Assembly (NCBI GenBank): GCA_038247555.1
Contig: JBBRUT010000001.1
Coordinates: 26,418 to 90,417, forward strand
DNA: 64,000 nt
Direction: 5' to 3'
Source of the DNA: JAHBXL01 sp038247555
Lineage (GTDB): Bacteria > Planctomycetota > Phycisphaerae > Phycisphaerales > UBA1924
The number at the start of each line of letters is the position of its first letter. Position 1 is the first letter of the stretch. Position numbers and translations under genes: made by a program. The notes beneath the pieces are model-generated. The model did no database searches. It was not told where the DNA came from and saw nothing but the letters and a program-made list of their open reading frames with translations. This document shows, piece by piece, positions 1-8,705 of the stretch.

Positions 1-17
1 AGGGTTGCCTTGGCCAT
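1..17 (-). CDS. Possible first codons of the next flagellar gene (flhA?), cut by the window edge
   Basis: An ATG on the minus strand at 15-17 follows the flhB stop by 29 bases and opens a frame reading M-A-K-A-T before the window ends. flhA commonly follows flhB in flagellar operons, so this could be its start. Five codons cannot identify a protein and no strong ribosome binding site precedes the ATG, so this rests on context alone. Confidence 0.25.
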
Positions 18-46
18 GGGTCTGCTGGGCGTGTTTGGTCAGGGGA

Positions 47-1114
47 TCAGGCGGCTTTGCCGGCGAGGCGGTAGACGAAGGCGAGGACTTCGGCGACGGC
101 TTCGTAGAACTGCGGTGAGACCTCGCGGCCGACATCAGCGCCGTGGTAGAGGGCGCGGGCAAGCGGGGGCTTCTCGATGATGGGTATGCCGTGGGCGGAG
201 GCGATCTGCCGGATGCGGAAGGCCAGTTCGTCGGCGCCCTTGGCGACGACCCGCGGGGCGGTCATGGACTTGCCGTCGTACTTGAGTGCTACGGAGTAGT
301 GCGTGGGGTTGGTAACGATCACATCAGCGGTGGGGACCGATTGATGCATTCGCTGCATAAGCATTGAGCGAGCCATGCGGAGGCGACGACCCTTGGTCTC
401 CATGTCGCCCTCCATGGAACGGTGCTCATCCTTGACCTCCTGCTTGGTCATCTTCATGTCCTGGGTCTGCTGCCAGCGCTGGTAGACCAGGTCGATGATG
501 CCGAGGATGAACATGAGCGCGAGGAGCCATGCGGCGAGGGTGACGAGGATCTTGATGATGAGCATCGTCGCCGGAAGGACTTCGAGAAGGGGAAGCGCGA
601 CGGCTGCATCGAAATGGCTGCGGAGGAGGATGAAAGCGACAACAGTAGAGATGGCGAGCTTGATGGTGTTGACGACAGTTTTGAGCAGGCTGCGCTTGCT
701 GATGATCCGCTTGACGCCGCTTATGGGATTAAGCTTGCTGAGCTGGGGCTTCAGCGGGTAGAGGGTGAGGAGCCAGCCGACCTGGACGAACTGGGCAATC
801 GCGGAGACGAGCATGATGATCAGGAGGAAGGGCGCGATGGCGAGGGCGGCCTGCGTCGCGGCCCAGGCGGTATAGTCGCCGAGTTCGGCCGCGAAGAGGC
901 CGTGGCCGGATGTGCGTGCATCAAGGAGGTGACGGGTGATACCGGCCATGGTCCCGGCGAGGGGTGCGCCGAGGAAGAGAAGCAGCAGAAATCCGCCGGT
1001 CATATCGATCGCGGAGCCGAAGTCCTGGCTCTTGGCGACCTGGCCGCGGTTGCGGGTCTCGGACCTGCGCTTGGACGTTGGCTGTTCTGTCCGTTCGCCC
1101 ATCTCCTCGGCCAT
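47..1114 (-). CDS. flhB: Flagellar export switch protein FlhB
   Basis: FlhB is an inner-membrane part of the flagellar type III export gate. It switches substrate class from rod and hook to filament after cutting itself. The 355-residue product has the family's usual length. Its N-terminus (GERTEQPTSKR) is typical, four hydrophobic segments lie between about residues 40 and 210, and the autocleavage motif NPTH sits at 269-272 followed by the usual HYSVALKY stretch. The gene lies 3 bases after fliR, which indicates co-translation in the export-gate block fliO-P-Q-R-flhB. Nothing looks damaged, so the protein should be active. Confidence 0.97.
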   Translation of the reverse strand: MAEEMGERTEQPTSKRRSETRNRGQVAKSQDFGSAIDMTGGFLLLLFLGAPLAGTMAGITRHLLDARTSGHGLFAAELGDYTAWAATQAALAIAPFLLIIMLVSAIAQFVQVGWLLTLYPLKPQLSKLNPISGVKRIISKRSLLKTVVNTIKLAISTVVAFILLRSHFDAAVALPLLEVLPATMLIIKILVTLAAWLLALMFILGIIDLVYQRWQQTQDMKMTKQEVKDEHRSMEGDMETKGRRLRMARSMLMQRMHQSVPTADVIVTNPTHYSVALKYDGKSMTAPRVVAKGADELAFRIRQIASAHGIPIIEKPPLARALYHGADVGREVSPQFYEAVAEVLAFVYRLAGKAA

Positions 1115-1117
1115 GGC

Positions 1118-1912
1118 TCAGTTCCCTCCCCGGACATTGCGTGACCAGTCCATCAGTGTGTTGAGGGTGGCGAAGATGTCGTCCCGCGCAAGCATCTCGA
1201 TGGCGTGGACCGAACCGATGAGCGCGATCATGGCGACGATGATCTTGATGGCGAAGCCGATGGTCATGATGTTGAGCTGGGGCATGGTCTTCATGATGAA
1301 CCCGGAGGCGATGGTCTCGGCGAGGACGATGCAGAGGACCGGTGCGGCGACGCGAAGACCGACAGCCATGCCGGAAGAGACCAGTCCGACGAGCAGGTCG
1401 AGCGGCGCATCCACCATGCGGAGCCCGCCGAGGGGGACGTTGGTGAAGGTGACGACGAGCGCGCCGAACATGATCTCCAGACCGCCGACCGAGATGAAGA
1501 TGGCGAGCGCGAGAAAGAGAAGGAACTGGCCGATGACATCGCCTTCAACGTCGAGCGCGGGGTTGTAGACGCTCGCGAGACCGACACCGATCTGGTGGCC
1601 GACGATCAGCCCGCCGAGCTGGATTGCGTACATGGGCAGGGCGGCGATGAGTCCGATGGTGATGCCGATGAGTGTTTCGGAGATGACCGCCCAGCCGAGG
1701 GTGACGAGGTCAAGCTCGATGGGTGTCTGATTCTCCACCGGGATGGTCGGGTAGATCGCCACGGCGAAGACGAGGCAGAGCAAGGTACGGATGCGGAGGG
1801 GGATCGCGGGGCTGCCGATCACCGGGGCAAAGACGAACACGCCCGAGAGCCGGAAGAGGCACATCAGGAACGGACCGGCGTGATCGAGGATGGGAGCGAT
1901 GTGCGGGGACAT
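1118..1912 (-). CDS. fliR: Flagellar export gate protein FliR
   Basis: FliR is a polytopic membrane protein that assembles with FliP and FliQ into the helical core of the export gate at the centre of the MS ring. The 264-residue product has about six hydrophobic segments and family landmarks: FRLSGVFVFAPVIGS near residues 20-34 and QIGVGLASVYNPA near 107-119. It starts at an ATG 23 bases after fliQ and ends 3 bases before flhB. Length and hydrophobic pattern match the family, and no anomaly is visible. Confidence 0.96.
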   Translation of the reverse strand: MSPHIAPILDHAGPFLMCLFRLSGVFVFAPVIGSPAIPLRIRTLLCLVFAVAIYPTIPVENQTPIELDLVTLGWAVISETLIGITIGLIAALPMYAIQLGGLIVGHQIGVGLASVYNPALDVEGDVIGQFLLFLALAIFISVGGLEIMFGALVVTFTNVPLGGLRMVDAPLDLLVGLVSSGMAVGLRVAAPVLCIVLAETIASGFIMKTMPQLNIMTIGFAIKIIVAMIALIGSVHAIEMLARDDIFATLNTLMDWSRNVRGGN

Positions 1913-1935
1913 GCGAAGCGAGAAGTGACTGCGGG

Positions 1936-2193
1936 CTACCAGTGCGTGAACATTTGGGCGGTGAACTCCATCAGTCGCTGCACGATCCAGGGGATGAGCA
2001 GGACGGCGACGGCGAGCATCGCGAGGATCTTGGGAACGAAGGTGAGCGTCTGCTCCTGGATGCTGGTGATGGACTGGATGATGCTGATGAACAGGCCCAC
2101 GGCGACGCCCGCGGCGAGGATGGGCAGCGCGATCTTCATCGTGACGATGAGGGCATCGCGGACCAGATCGACAAGCTCTGCGTCGATGTTCAT
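1936..2193 (-). CDS. fliQ: Flagellar export gate protein FliQ
   Basis: FliQ is a small two-helix membrane subunit wrapped around the FliP-FliR core of the export gate. The open frame extends further upstream, but the ATG at 2193 begins MNIDAELVDLVRDAL, the expected FliQ N-terminus. It gives 85 residues, close to the usual 85-90. Two hydrophobic segments flank IQSITSIQEQTLTFVPK, the conserved loop of the family. The gene lies between fliP (62-base gap) and fliR (23-base gap). Confidence 0.96.
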   Translation of the reverse strand: MNIDAELVDLVRDALIVTMKIALPILAAGVAVGLFISIIQSITSIQEQTLTFVPKILAMLAVAVLLIPWIVQRLMEFTAQMFTHW

Positions 2194-2255
2194 GAGAAGG
2201 AGCCTGAGACCGAACGGGAGGGGCGTGGCGGTGATACGAGGATGAGGCAGTAGGA

Positions 2256-3182
2256 CTAGGTGACAGCCGCGATCAGTGAATGCGCGGTGAGCGCGACTGC
2301 ATCGGGCTGGCGGAACGAAGTGAGGAGTGAACCGACCACCAGTTGCCACCCGTCGACGAGCACGAAGAGGAGCAGCTTGAAGGGGAGACTGATGAGCACG
2401 GGGGGGAGCATCATCATGCCCATGGAGATGAGCAGCGCGGCGATCACCATGTCGATGACCAAGAAGGGAAGGTAGACCTTGAAGCCGATCATGAAGGCGG
2501 CTTTGAGTTCGCTGAGCATGAACGCCGGGACAAGGGAGACCATATCGACGTCGTTGGTGGTCAGCTCTTCGGGGCGAGAGGTATCGACTCCGCGGTAGTT
2601 GAGGACCATGTAGACACTGGACCAGTTGCCGGTCGCGTCGATCTGCGCGAACATGAAGTCACGCATGGGCTGGCGGGCGAGGGACCATAGTTCGTCATAG
2701 TCTTGGACCTGGCCGCTGGAGTACGGCACGACGGCTTCTGCGTGGACACGCTCAAAGGTGGGCGACATCACGAGCAGGGTCATGAACATCGCGAGGCCGA
2801 CGATGACCTGCGGGGGCGGAAGCGACTGGGTGCCGATTGCCTGTTTGAGCAGCCCGAGCACGACGATGATGCGGATGAAGCACGTCGTCATGAGCAGGAT
2901 GGACGGGGCGAGGGTGAGGACGGTGAGCAGGAGGATGATGTTGATCGAAGCGGACAGGCCGCCCTGTTCACCCGTGCCGGACCGTGAAGCGCGGCTTCCC
3001 ACGCCGCCGACAAACTCGCTCGCGCCCGCGAGGACGCTGAGGGGATTGATGGACTCCAAGTCGAGCGGCTCGGTCGAAACGGCGGGTTGGGAACCGCCGG
3101 GCCCGTAGACCTCCTGCCCTTTGGCGACCGGAGCGAACATCAGCATCAGCAGGATGAAAATGGACGCGAGAAAAGATCTCAT
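2256..3182 (-). CDS. fliP: Flagellar export gate protein FliP
   Basis: FliP forms the pentameric core of the flagellar protein-export channel. The 308-residue product starts with a cleavable-looking signal sequence (residues 1-22), as in other FliP proteins. It then has a non-conserved stretch to about residue 85 and the signature block with TLAPSILLMTTCFIRI and PPPQVIVGLAMFMT. Late transmembrane helices end near PFKLLLFVLVDGW. Its ATG overlaps the fliO stop by four bases (ATGA), so the two are translationally coupled. It is longer than proteobacterial FliP (about 245) because of the extended periplasmic N-terminal segment. Confidence 0.97.
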   Translation of the reverse strand: MRSFLASIFILLMLMFAPVAKGQEVYGPGGSQPAVSTEPLDLESINPLSVLAGASEFVGGVGSRASRSGTGEQGGLSASINIILLLTVLTLAPSILLMTTCFIRIIVVLGLLKQAIGTQSLPPPQVIVGLAMFMTLLVMSPTFERVHAEAVVPYSSGQVQDYDELWSLARQPMRDFMFAQIDATGNWSSVYMVLNYRGVDTSRPEELTTNDVDMVSLVPAFMLSELKAAFMIGFKVYLPFLVIDMVIAALLISMGMMMLPPVLISLPFKLLLFVLVDGWQLVVGSLLTSFRQPDAVALTAHSLIAAVT

Positions 3183-4093
3183 TGAACGCCTCCGCCGCGG
3201 AGCGCGGTGAGACGGGAACGCAGCGAACCGACCGGATCGGCGGTGTGGCGTTCGAAGTCGCGGAGATGCAGAGGGTCCTGTTCGCTGTCGAGAGAAGACT
3301 CGTCGAGCAGTTCGGTGCGGTCGCCGCCGGTACCGCGGCGGATGATCCGTCCGAACAGGCTGGGACGCGGTTCCTCGATGACGCCGTCGTGCTGCCGCTC
3401 AAAGCCTGCGAGCGCCTGACGGAAGGTCGTTCCGATGGAACGGCCCTCGGCCTCGTTGGCTTTGATCATGATGGAAGCGACATCATCGGGATCGGAGATC
3501 TCACAGAGGGTGATGGGCAGAGGCGCTCCGCCGCGAACGCGGAGGCCAGGTGTGCCCTGGGCCAGAAGCAGGACGCGGCGATCGACCTTCAGAAGGACGA
3601 GCGAAGTGCCGCGCGAGAGCGGGTACCTGCCGATGACCTCAAGGATGCCGGCGGGGCTGGGAGCTGCGCCCATGGCGCTGAGCGCGGTGCCGAAGCCGCC
3701 GCGGGATCGCATGAGGCGCTTGATGCCGGCTCCGAGCGCGAGGATCAGTCCGAGGACCATGCCCAGCGAGGCGAGCGTCTGGATCAGGGTCGTGGAGGAA
3801 GATGATGTTGAAGGGGAGGCGGCCGAGGGGGCAGAGTCGGGGCGGAGTACGGAGGTGCCGCCGCGAACGGCGCCGAGCGGGCGCGGGCGGAGGTCGCTTG
3901 ACTGCGCGCGAGGCGCGGCGGGCGCTGGCGCGAGTTCGCTGCTGGTGATGGCGGAGTTGGGCGGGTCGACCAGTGTGCTCTGAGCAAACGCCGCGGCCGG
4001 CAGTGTGCAGAGGATCGCGGCCAGCGCGAGCACAGTGGGGCGCGCAAGTGCGCGGCGGATGGTGACCTGGTTGCGGGGTGTATGGCGCTGCAC
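3179..4093 (-). CDS. fliO: FliO-like flagellar biosynthesis protein
   Basis: FliO helps the FliP complex assemble and is the least conserved export-gate protein. The 304-residue product has a signal-like N-terminus (to about residue 37, ending AAAFAQ), a Ser/Pro/Ala-rich periplasmic stretch, a transmembrane helix near 103-125, and a cytoplasmic domain with LEVIGRYPLSRGTSLVLLKVDRR, the FliO pattern of a repeated L-G-R-x-L block. The start codon is GTG. The long acidic tail after about residue 215 has no counterpart I recognise. Identification rests on position before fliP, the single helix and this domain. Confidence 0.85.
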   Translation of the reverse strand: MQRHTPRNQVTIRRALARPTVLALAAILCTLPAAAFAQSTLVDPPNSAITSSELAPAPAAPRAQSSDLRPRPLGAVRGGTSVLRPDSAPSAASPSTSSSSTTLIQTLASLGMVLGLILALGAGIKRLMRSRGGFGTALSAMGAAPSPAGILEVIGRYPLSRGTSLVLLKVDRRVLLLAQGTPGLRVRGGAPLPITLCEISDPDDVASIMIKANEAEGRSIGTTFRQALAGFERQHDGVIEEPRPSLFGRIIRRGTGGDRTELLDESSLDSEQDPLHLRDFERHTADPVGSLRSRLTALRGGGVQ

Positions 4094-4158
4094 TGTGTGC
4101 CTTCCTGGCGTGCTGATCGGTGGACTCCGCCACCGGTGCGCAAGATCGGGGCTTGAAG

Positions 4159-4590
4159 TTACGGAGCCCCATCGCGCCCGACGGCCGCAACGATCTCGTT
4201 GATTCGGACACAGAAGTTGTCGTTGAGGACAAGCACCTCGCCGCGGGCGACACGGCGGTCGTTGACGAAGACATCAACGGGGTCGCCGGCGAGTTTGTCG
4301 AGTTCGACGACGGAGCCCTCTCCAAGACGGAGGACATCTTCGACGAGCATTCGCGTGCGGCCGAGTTCGATCTTGACGTGCAGGTTCACATCGGCGAGCA
4401 GATCGATGCCTTCGGGATTCGCGGCCGCGGCCTTGGGCGCGAAGTCGGGGAGATTGAGTGCGCTCGGGGGGGCCACGTTCTTTGAACGCGCGGCAACTAT
4501 TGCTGCCTCGGCAGCGGCGATCGGCTCGGCGGGCGGGGTTGCAACGCTCGCTGGATCCGGGGTAGTGGCTTGAGGCTGGGCTTCGTCCAT
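4159..4590 (-). CDS. fliN: Flagellar motor switch protein FliN
   Basis: FliN is a C-ring subunit needed for rotation switching and for docking the export ATPase. The ATG at 4590 is preceded by a perfect AGGAGG ribosome binding site and gives 143 residues. An Ala/Pro-rich N-terminal tail (1-60) is followed by a SpoA (surface presentation) domain at about 63-140, with VKIELGRTRMLVEDVLRLGE and a final VLNDNFCVRINEIV. The gene lies 182 bases after fliL. In most operons fliM sits in that gap, and none is present here. Confidence 0.95.
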   Translation of the reverse strand: MDEAQPQATTPDPASVATPPAEPIAAAEAAIVAARSKNVAPPSALNLPDFAPKAAAANPEGIDLLADVNLHVKIELGRTRMLVEDVLRLGEGSVVELDKLAGDPVDVFVNDRRVARGEVLVLNDNFCVRINEIVAAVGRDGAP

Positions 4591-4707
4591 TGGTCCTCCT
4601 GACCGTTCGCGCGGCTCCGCCGGGCGACATGCGAAAGGTGCTATCGACCGGTAATCGCGCGAAGGTCGAGCATCGGCGGAGAACCAGAGGACACGACACA
4701 TTTTCGC

Positions 4708-4722
4708 GCAAGAACGACACCG
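4708..4722 (-). promoter_or_regulatory. Weak sigma-54-like promoter upstream of fliN
   Basis: On the minus strand the sequence CGGTGTCGTTCTTGC has GG and GC in the -24/-12 spacing and a perfect TTGC at -12. Only the GG of the -24 element matches. The predicted transcription start near 4696 would leave a leader of about 105 bases before fliN. It is plausible because a sigma-54 activator is encoded in the cluster, but a chance match is quite possible. Confidence 0.2.
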
Positions 4723-4772
4723 TATCATCACGAGGTCGCGCAAGTTCGGCCGATCCAGGACTGACCGGGGGA

Positions 4773-5318
4773 TCAGAAGTCCGACGGGAAGCCGCGGCAT
4801 TTGGGGATCATGATCCGCTCGACGAGTGGCTTGCCATCGGCATCGGTCATGCCGCGGATTTTCTCTAGGAAGGCGTTGATCTGACGAATCAGGGTTTGCC
4901 GCTCTGGCTCCTTGAGCTGGGCGTGCTGAGCGCGGCTGACGATCTGGCCGAGTCCCTCGCCGATCTCGGCCTTTCGCTGCTCGAGAACCGCCTTGACGGT
5001 TTCGGCGTTCTTGTTTCGAACCTGGATGAAGACAGAGAGGTCCCAAACCCAAACCCGCCCGGTTGAGAGGTTTTGGTACTTCTCGCTGGCGACTTCGATC
5101 TCGACCGTATCCTCGGAGTCATCCTCGACGAGGGTGAGGGGGTCGGTTTCGGCGTGCGAAGCGCGTGGGCCCATGAGCCCCATGGCAAAGACCACCGCGC
5201 CGGCTTCAACCGCCATGAGCACGGCGACGATCGCGAGGGTCTTGATCGGGAGCTTCTTGGCGGGCGGAGGTGCCGCGTCGGATGGCGTCTCGGGTGGGGC
5301 CTTGGGCTTGTCTGCCAT
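4773..5318 (-). CDS. fliL: Flagellar basal-body associated protein FliL
   Basis: FliL surrounds the stator units near the basal body and supports torque or stator stability. The 181-residue product has a Lys/Pro-rich cytoplasmic start, one transmembrane helix at about 25-48, and a periplasmic FliL domain. It ends with the family hallmark of a small basic and aromatic tail after ERIMIPKCRGFPSDF. It is encoded 131 bases after the motA-like gene and 182 bases before fliN. motB and fliM normally fill these two gaps in operons of this layout. Confidence 0.85.
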   Translation of the reverse strand: MADKPKAPPETPSDAAPPPAKKLPIKTLAIVAVLMAVEAGAVVFAMGLMGPRASHAETDPLTLVEDDSEDTVEIEVASEKYQNLSTGRVWVWDLSVFIQVRNKNAETVKAVLEQRKAEIGEGLGQIVSRAQHAQLKEPERQTLIRQINAFLEKIRGMTDADGKPLVERIMIPKCRGFPSDF

Positions 5319-5449
5319 CGTGGTTGCCTCGGCAAAAACTGCGCTTCCATGCGGACATCAACTTCACGCCGGTGAAGCATCGTCAGGATGAGGCACCACT
5401 TTGAGGGTGGGCAAGCAGAAGACCGTGTGGGTCGGTCCAAAGCGTCCGC

Positions 5450-6193
5450 TTATGCGGCCTTGCGGATGGCGGGAATCTCGGCGGGCACGGTTCTCGGTCG
5501 CAGGATGAGATCGGTCCGGCGGGCGACGTCGGACGCGGTTCCGCCGCTGGTGATCATGCGGGCGGATTCGAGGACCACGCCGACGGCGAGATAATCTGCC
5601 CGTTCGGCCTCTTCCAGCCAGTTGGCGGCTGAGGAAAGGACGGAGAGGGCGAGAATGCAGGTCAGGACCATGAGTCCGATGCCCAGCGCTGCGCCCGAGC
5701 CCATTGCGGCAGGGTTGGCCCAGACTTCCGCCATGAGAAGGATCGTGCCGAGCGCGGTGCCCAGCGCAATTGCGGGACCGGCACGGCAGATGATCAGCGC
5801 TGTGTGACGCGAAGCGGTACGGGCGGTGAGCCAGCGGTCCAGTTCGACCGAGGCGGCGGCGAAGGTTTCGTGCGGGAGGAGCTGGCGTGAAACAAGCTCG
5901 GACAGGAGACCGAAAACAGGCCGAAACCTTGCGGGAAAGCCGGGGTTTGGTGTGGTTTCCGGTACAGCGGCATGGGTCGTCGCGAGAGCTGAGCACGCGT
6001 GCGCGAGTGCATCAAGCTGGGCGGTCAGTTTGCGCTCCCTCGAGGCGAGGAAGCGAACGAGCCCTGTTGCGCGGGCGACAGGTAAGGCCGCGAGGCAAGC
6101 GCCGGCACAGCACAGCAGGATGATGAGCACATCCGGGGCCTGGGCCAGCCAAAGGAGGGAAGCGGGAAGGCCGTTCGAAGCGAGGTAATGCAC
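5450..6193 (-). CDS. Divergent MotA/TolQ/ExbB-family stator-like protein
   Basis: MotA subunits form the proton- or sodium-driven stator ring with MotB. This 247-residue protein shows the MotA membrane layout: helices near 20-45 and two adjacent helices near 140-190, with PAAMGSGAALGIGLMVLTC matching the DPAAxGxxxAxALxTTxYG block. The C-terminal VVLESARMITSG resembles the MotA LILEGxLxIQxG segment. The proline before the first of the paired helices is kept (GPAIALG). The proline expected at the end of the second (Pro222 of E. coli MotA) reads Ser. No motB follows. It lies between flgE and fliL, the normal motA position. Whether it is a working stator subunit or a relative with another role cannot be decided from sequence. 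Confidence 0.7.
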   Translation of the reverse strand: MHYLASNGLPASLLWLAQAPDVLIILLCCAGACLAALPVARATGLVRFLASRERKLTAQLDALAHACSALATTHAAVPETTPNPGFPARFRPVFGLLSELVSRQLLPHETFAAASVELDRWLTARTASRHTALIICRAGPAIALGTALGTILLMAEVWANPAAMGSGAALGIGLMVLTCILALSVLSSAANWLEEAERADYLAVGVVLESARMITSGGTASDVARRTDLILRPRTVPAEIPAIRKAA

Positions 6194-6272
6194 GAGGCCG
6201 CCTCCTGCTCAGAGTGTCCCCACCGGTCCCTGAGCGTTTATCGGAGCGTTGGCGTGGCGGCTTGATCTTCGG

Positions 6273-8006
6273 TTAGCGGCCCAGGACCAAGAGTTGCTGC
6301 ATCAACTGGTCGGTGGTGGTGATGACGCGGGATGAAGCGGAATAGCCGGTGGAGGCCAGGATGAGGTTGATGAACTCTTGGGACAGATCGACGTTGGAGA
6401 GTTCGAGCGCACCGCCGACGATGCGGCCAGCGCCGAGCGTGGTGGGAACTTTGGTCTGGGGAGTGCCGCTGTTGGGGCCGGTGGTGAAGAGGTTCGAGCC
6501 GACTTCCACGAGCCCATTGTTGTTGCTGAAAGTCGCGAGCACCACCTGGCCGAGAGGACGGGTGAGGCCATTGGTGAATGCCCCGGTGATGACACCGTCT
6601 GCGCCGACGGAATAGGCGGCAAGCGTGCCGCGGGGCGTGCCGTCCTGATAGGTCGCGGCGATCTGAGAAGAGACATCGGCGAGGGCTGTGACGTTGTCGG
6701 AGCTTGTGGAGAGGGAGACGTTGACGACCATGGGCGTTTGGGCGCCGGTGTTCTGGCGGTCGATCGAGAGCTCGAAGTTCGGAGCGCCGGTGAGGCGGCC
6801 GGATGTGTCGAACATGACGGTTCCGCTGGCGAGCGCGCTTGAGAGATCGGTGTCGTCGTTGGAGTCGCCGATGTATCGCCAGGTGGTACCGGAGTTGGTC
6901 TTACTCTCCAGCACGAGCGAGAGCGAGACGGTGAGCGGCGTGCCGAGAGAATCAAAGACAACAAAGCTGGTGCGGACGGACTCGCCGTCGGCGGAGGCCT
7001 GACGGGTCGGAGCGAAGGGCGAGGAGACGACGGTTCCGCCGGCATCAAGGATGCGCAGGTCCGAGGTGCCGAGCTCGATGTCATTGACCTGACCGGTGTT
7101 CCCCACGACGGTGATGACGCCGGTCGCGGGGTCGAGCGAGACGCCGGGGGTGAAACCATCAGGGTTCGCACCCGCGTCGTTGTTGATTCCCATTGCCTCG
7201 TTGAGAAAATCGACGAGGTCCTGCACCGTTGTGGTTGGGCCGATGGCCAACTCGGCCTGGGGGATGAGGCTGGAACCGCGATGGGCATCCTGGAGTTCGA
7301 TCGTCTGACCAACGGCGAAGAGGGGATTTCCAGGGCTTGAGGCGTCCTCGATTCCGGTGAGGAGAGAGGTCGGCTCGATGACGTTGCCCGGCCCGGGGGG
7401 AGTTGCGCTGCCGAGGAGGCCGAAGGCGGCGAGGTCAAAGCGAGCGCCCTGTGTCGCGGCATTTCCGCTGGAGTTCAGGTTGCCGGCGAAGCGGACATTG
7501 CGAGTGGCCTGCGCGAGGGTGAGGGTGCCGACGGGGATGCTCAGGTCGCCAACGACTGCTTCGTTGATGCTGAAGTTTTCGTCGATGCCGTAGCCCTGAA
7601 GGCGTTCGCCGGTTACGGACACGAGCTGATTCAGCTCGTTCTGCCGGAACGCGCCCGCGCGGGTGTAGAAGCTGGCATCGCCGCGGCGGACCATGAAGAA
7701 GCCGTCGCCTTCGAGCGCGAGATCTCGCGCATCGCCGGTTGCGGAGATGGATCCGCCGGAGAAATCCCGCTGGGTTCCGGCGATGGTGACACCAAGGCCT
7801 GTCTGCGTGGGATTGGTGCCGCCGAAGGTGGCTGAGGGCTCTGTGCCCATGGAGTAGGTGCGAGAGAACTGCGTTGCGAAGAGCATGCGGCTGCTCTTGT
7901 ACGCGGTGGTGTTGACGTTGGCGATGTTGTTGCCGATGACGTCGAGGTTACGGGCATTGGCGTTGAGGCCGGAGAGGCCTGTGAACATCGCGGTTGTCGA
8001 AGCCAT
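6273..8006 (-). CDS. flgE: Flagellar hook protein FlgE
   Basis: FlgE polymerises into the hook that joins the rod to the filament. The open frame runs to 8390, but the ATG at 8006 has a GGAAGG site upstream and starts MASTTAMFTGLSGLNANAR, the standard FlgE N-terminus. That gives 577 residues. The terminal D0 helices are clear: NNIANVNTTAYKSSR near residue 30 and LSQEFINLILASTGYSASSR near the C-terminus. The middle (about 150-480) is a variable beta-rich insert that makes it larger than the 402-residue enterobacterial protein, as is common outside the Enterobacteria. It is followed by the motA-like gene. Confidence 0.95.
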   Translation of the reverse strand: MASTTAMFTGLSGLNANARNLDVIGNNIANVNTTAYKSSRMLFATQFSRTYSMGTEPSATFGGTNPTQTGLGVTIAGTQRDFSGGSISATGDARDLALEGDGFFMVRRGDASFYTRAGAFRQNELNQLVSVTGERLQGYGIDENFSINEAVVGDLSIPVGTLTLAQATRNVRFAGNLNSSGNAATQGARFDLAAFGLLGSATPPGPGNVIEPTSLLTGIEDASSPGNPLFAVGQTIELQDAHRGSSLIPQAELAIGPTTTVQDLVDFLNEAMGINNDAGANPDGFTPGVSLDPATGVITVVGNTGQVNDIELGTSDLRILDAGGTVVSSPFAPTRQASADGESVRTSFVVFDSLGTPLTVSLSLVLESKTNSGTTWRYIGDSNDDTDLSSALASGTVMFDTSGRLTGAPNFELSIDRQNTGAQTPMVVNVSLSTSSDNVTALADVSSQIAATYQDGTPRGTLAAYSVGADGVITGAFTNGLTRPLGQVVLATFSNNNGLVEVGSNLFTTGPNSGTPQTKVPTTLGAGRIVGGALELSNVDLSQEFINLILASTGYSASSRVITTTDQLMQQLLVLGR

Positions 8007-8061
8007 GCGGATCCCTTCCGTGTGTGCTGCGCGAGAGAGAGGCGGGCTGGATGTCGGGGCA

Positions 8062-8568
8062 TCAGGCCGCGCGGTCGCGTTGGTGGATTTGTGAGAGGAG
8101 TCTGGCGACGGCGGGACTTTCCATCGCGGTGGGCGGCCCCAGCGGGGCGGCCTTGTCAGGCGATGGCGCGAGGAGCCCCGCGAGATCCATGACGCCGTCG
8201 ATGCCCTCGATGACGCCGCCCTGCGCACTGGCGGCGCTGAGCACGGCTCGCTGGGTGACATCCAGAATGACGCGCCGATCATCGATGGTGACGAGAACCT
8301 TGCGGAGCCCGGCTGCTTCAGCGCGGTCCGCGGCGAGCGCGAGCCGCGCGAGCTGGTCCTCGGTGAGCTGCAGGCCCGCATCATCCGCAATGGTCACAGG
8401 TCGATTGCTTGAGAGGGTGCCATCGCGGGCGCGGCGGAGCAAGTCGGCGAACTCGCCGGCTTGCACGCCACCGGCAGGAGCAACGGGAGCAATGGGCGCG
8501 AACTGAGCCGCGTTCGGGCGGCCTGCCTGGCCGAGTTGCCTGAGCATTATCGCTGGGTCGTTACTCAT
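8062..8568 (-). CDS. Small flagellar operon protein (TIGR02530-like)
   Basis: The 168-residue protein lies between flgD and flgE. That is the standard place for a family annotated only as a flagellar operon protein (TIGR02530, Pfam Flagellar_put), whose role is unknown. The match is in the core at about residues 65-125: a helical LTEDQLARLALAADRAEAAG segment, then KVLVTIDDRRVILDVTQRAVLSA, which follows the family pattern of a short beta-meander ending near VVTA. The flanks are Ala/Pro-rich and probably disordered. It has no signal peptide or membrane helix, so it is likely cytoplasmic, perhaps a hook-assembly chaperone (inference). Confidence 0.7.
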   Translation of the reverse strand: MSNDPAIMLRQLGQAGRPNAAQFAPIAPVAPAGGVQAGEFADLLRRARDGTLSSNRPVTIADDAGLQLTEDQLARLALAADRAEAAGLRKVLVTIDDRRVILDVTQRAVLSAASAQGGVIEGIDGVMDLAGLLAPSPDKAAPLGPPTAMESPAVARLLSQIHQRDRAA

Positions 8569-8705
8569 CGCGCAGCCTCGGGCGTGGGAAGAACGGAAGG
8601 ACGGGCTCCGCCGCGCTTTCGATCTGAGTTCTCAAACGATGGCCCGGCTCCGCCGCGGCGAGTTTTGATCAGTGGGTTGATGAGCGTTCTGCTGAGGCGA
8701 GCGGA

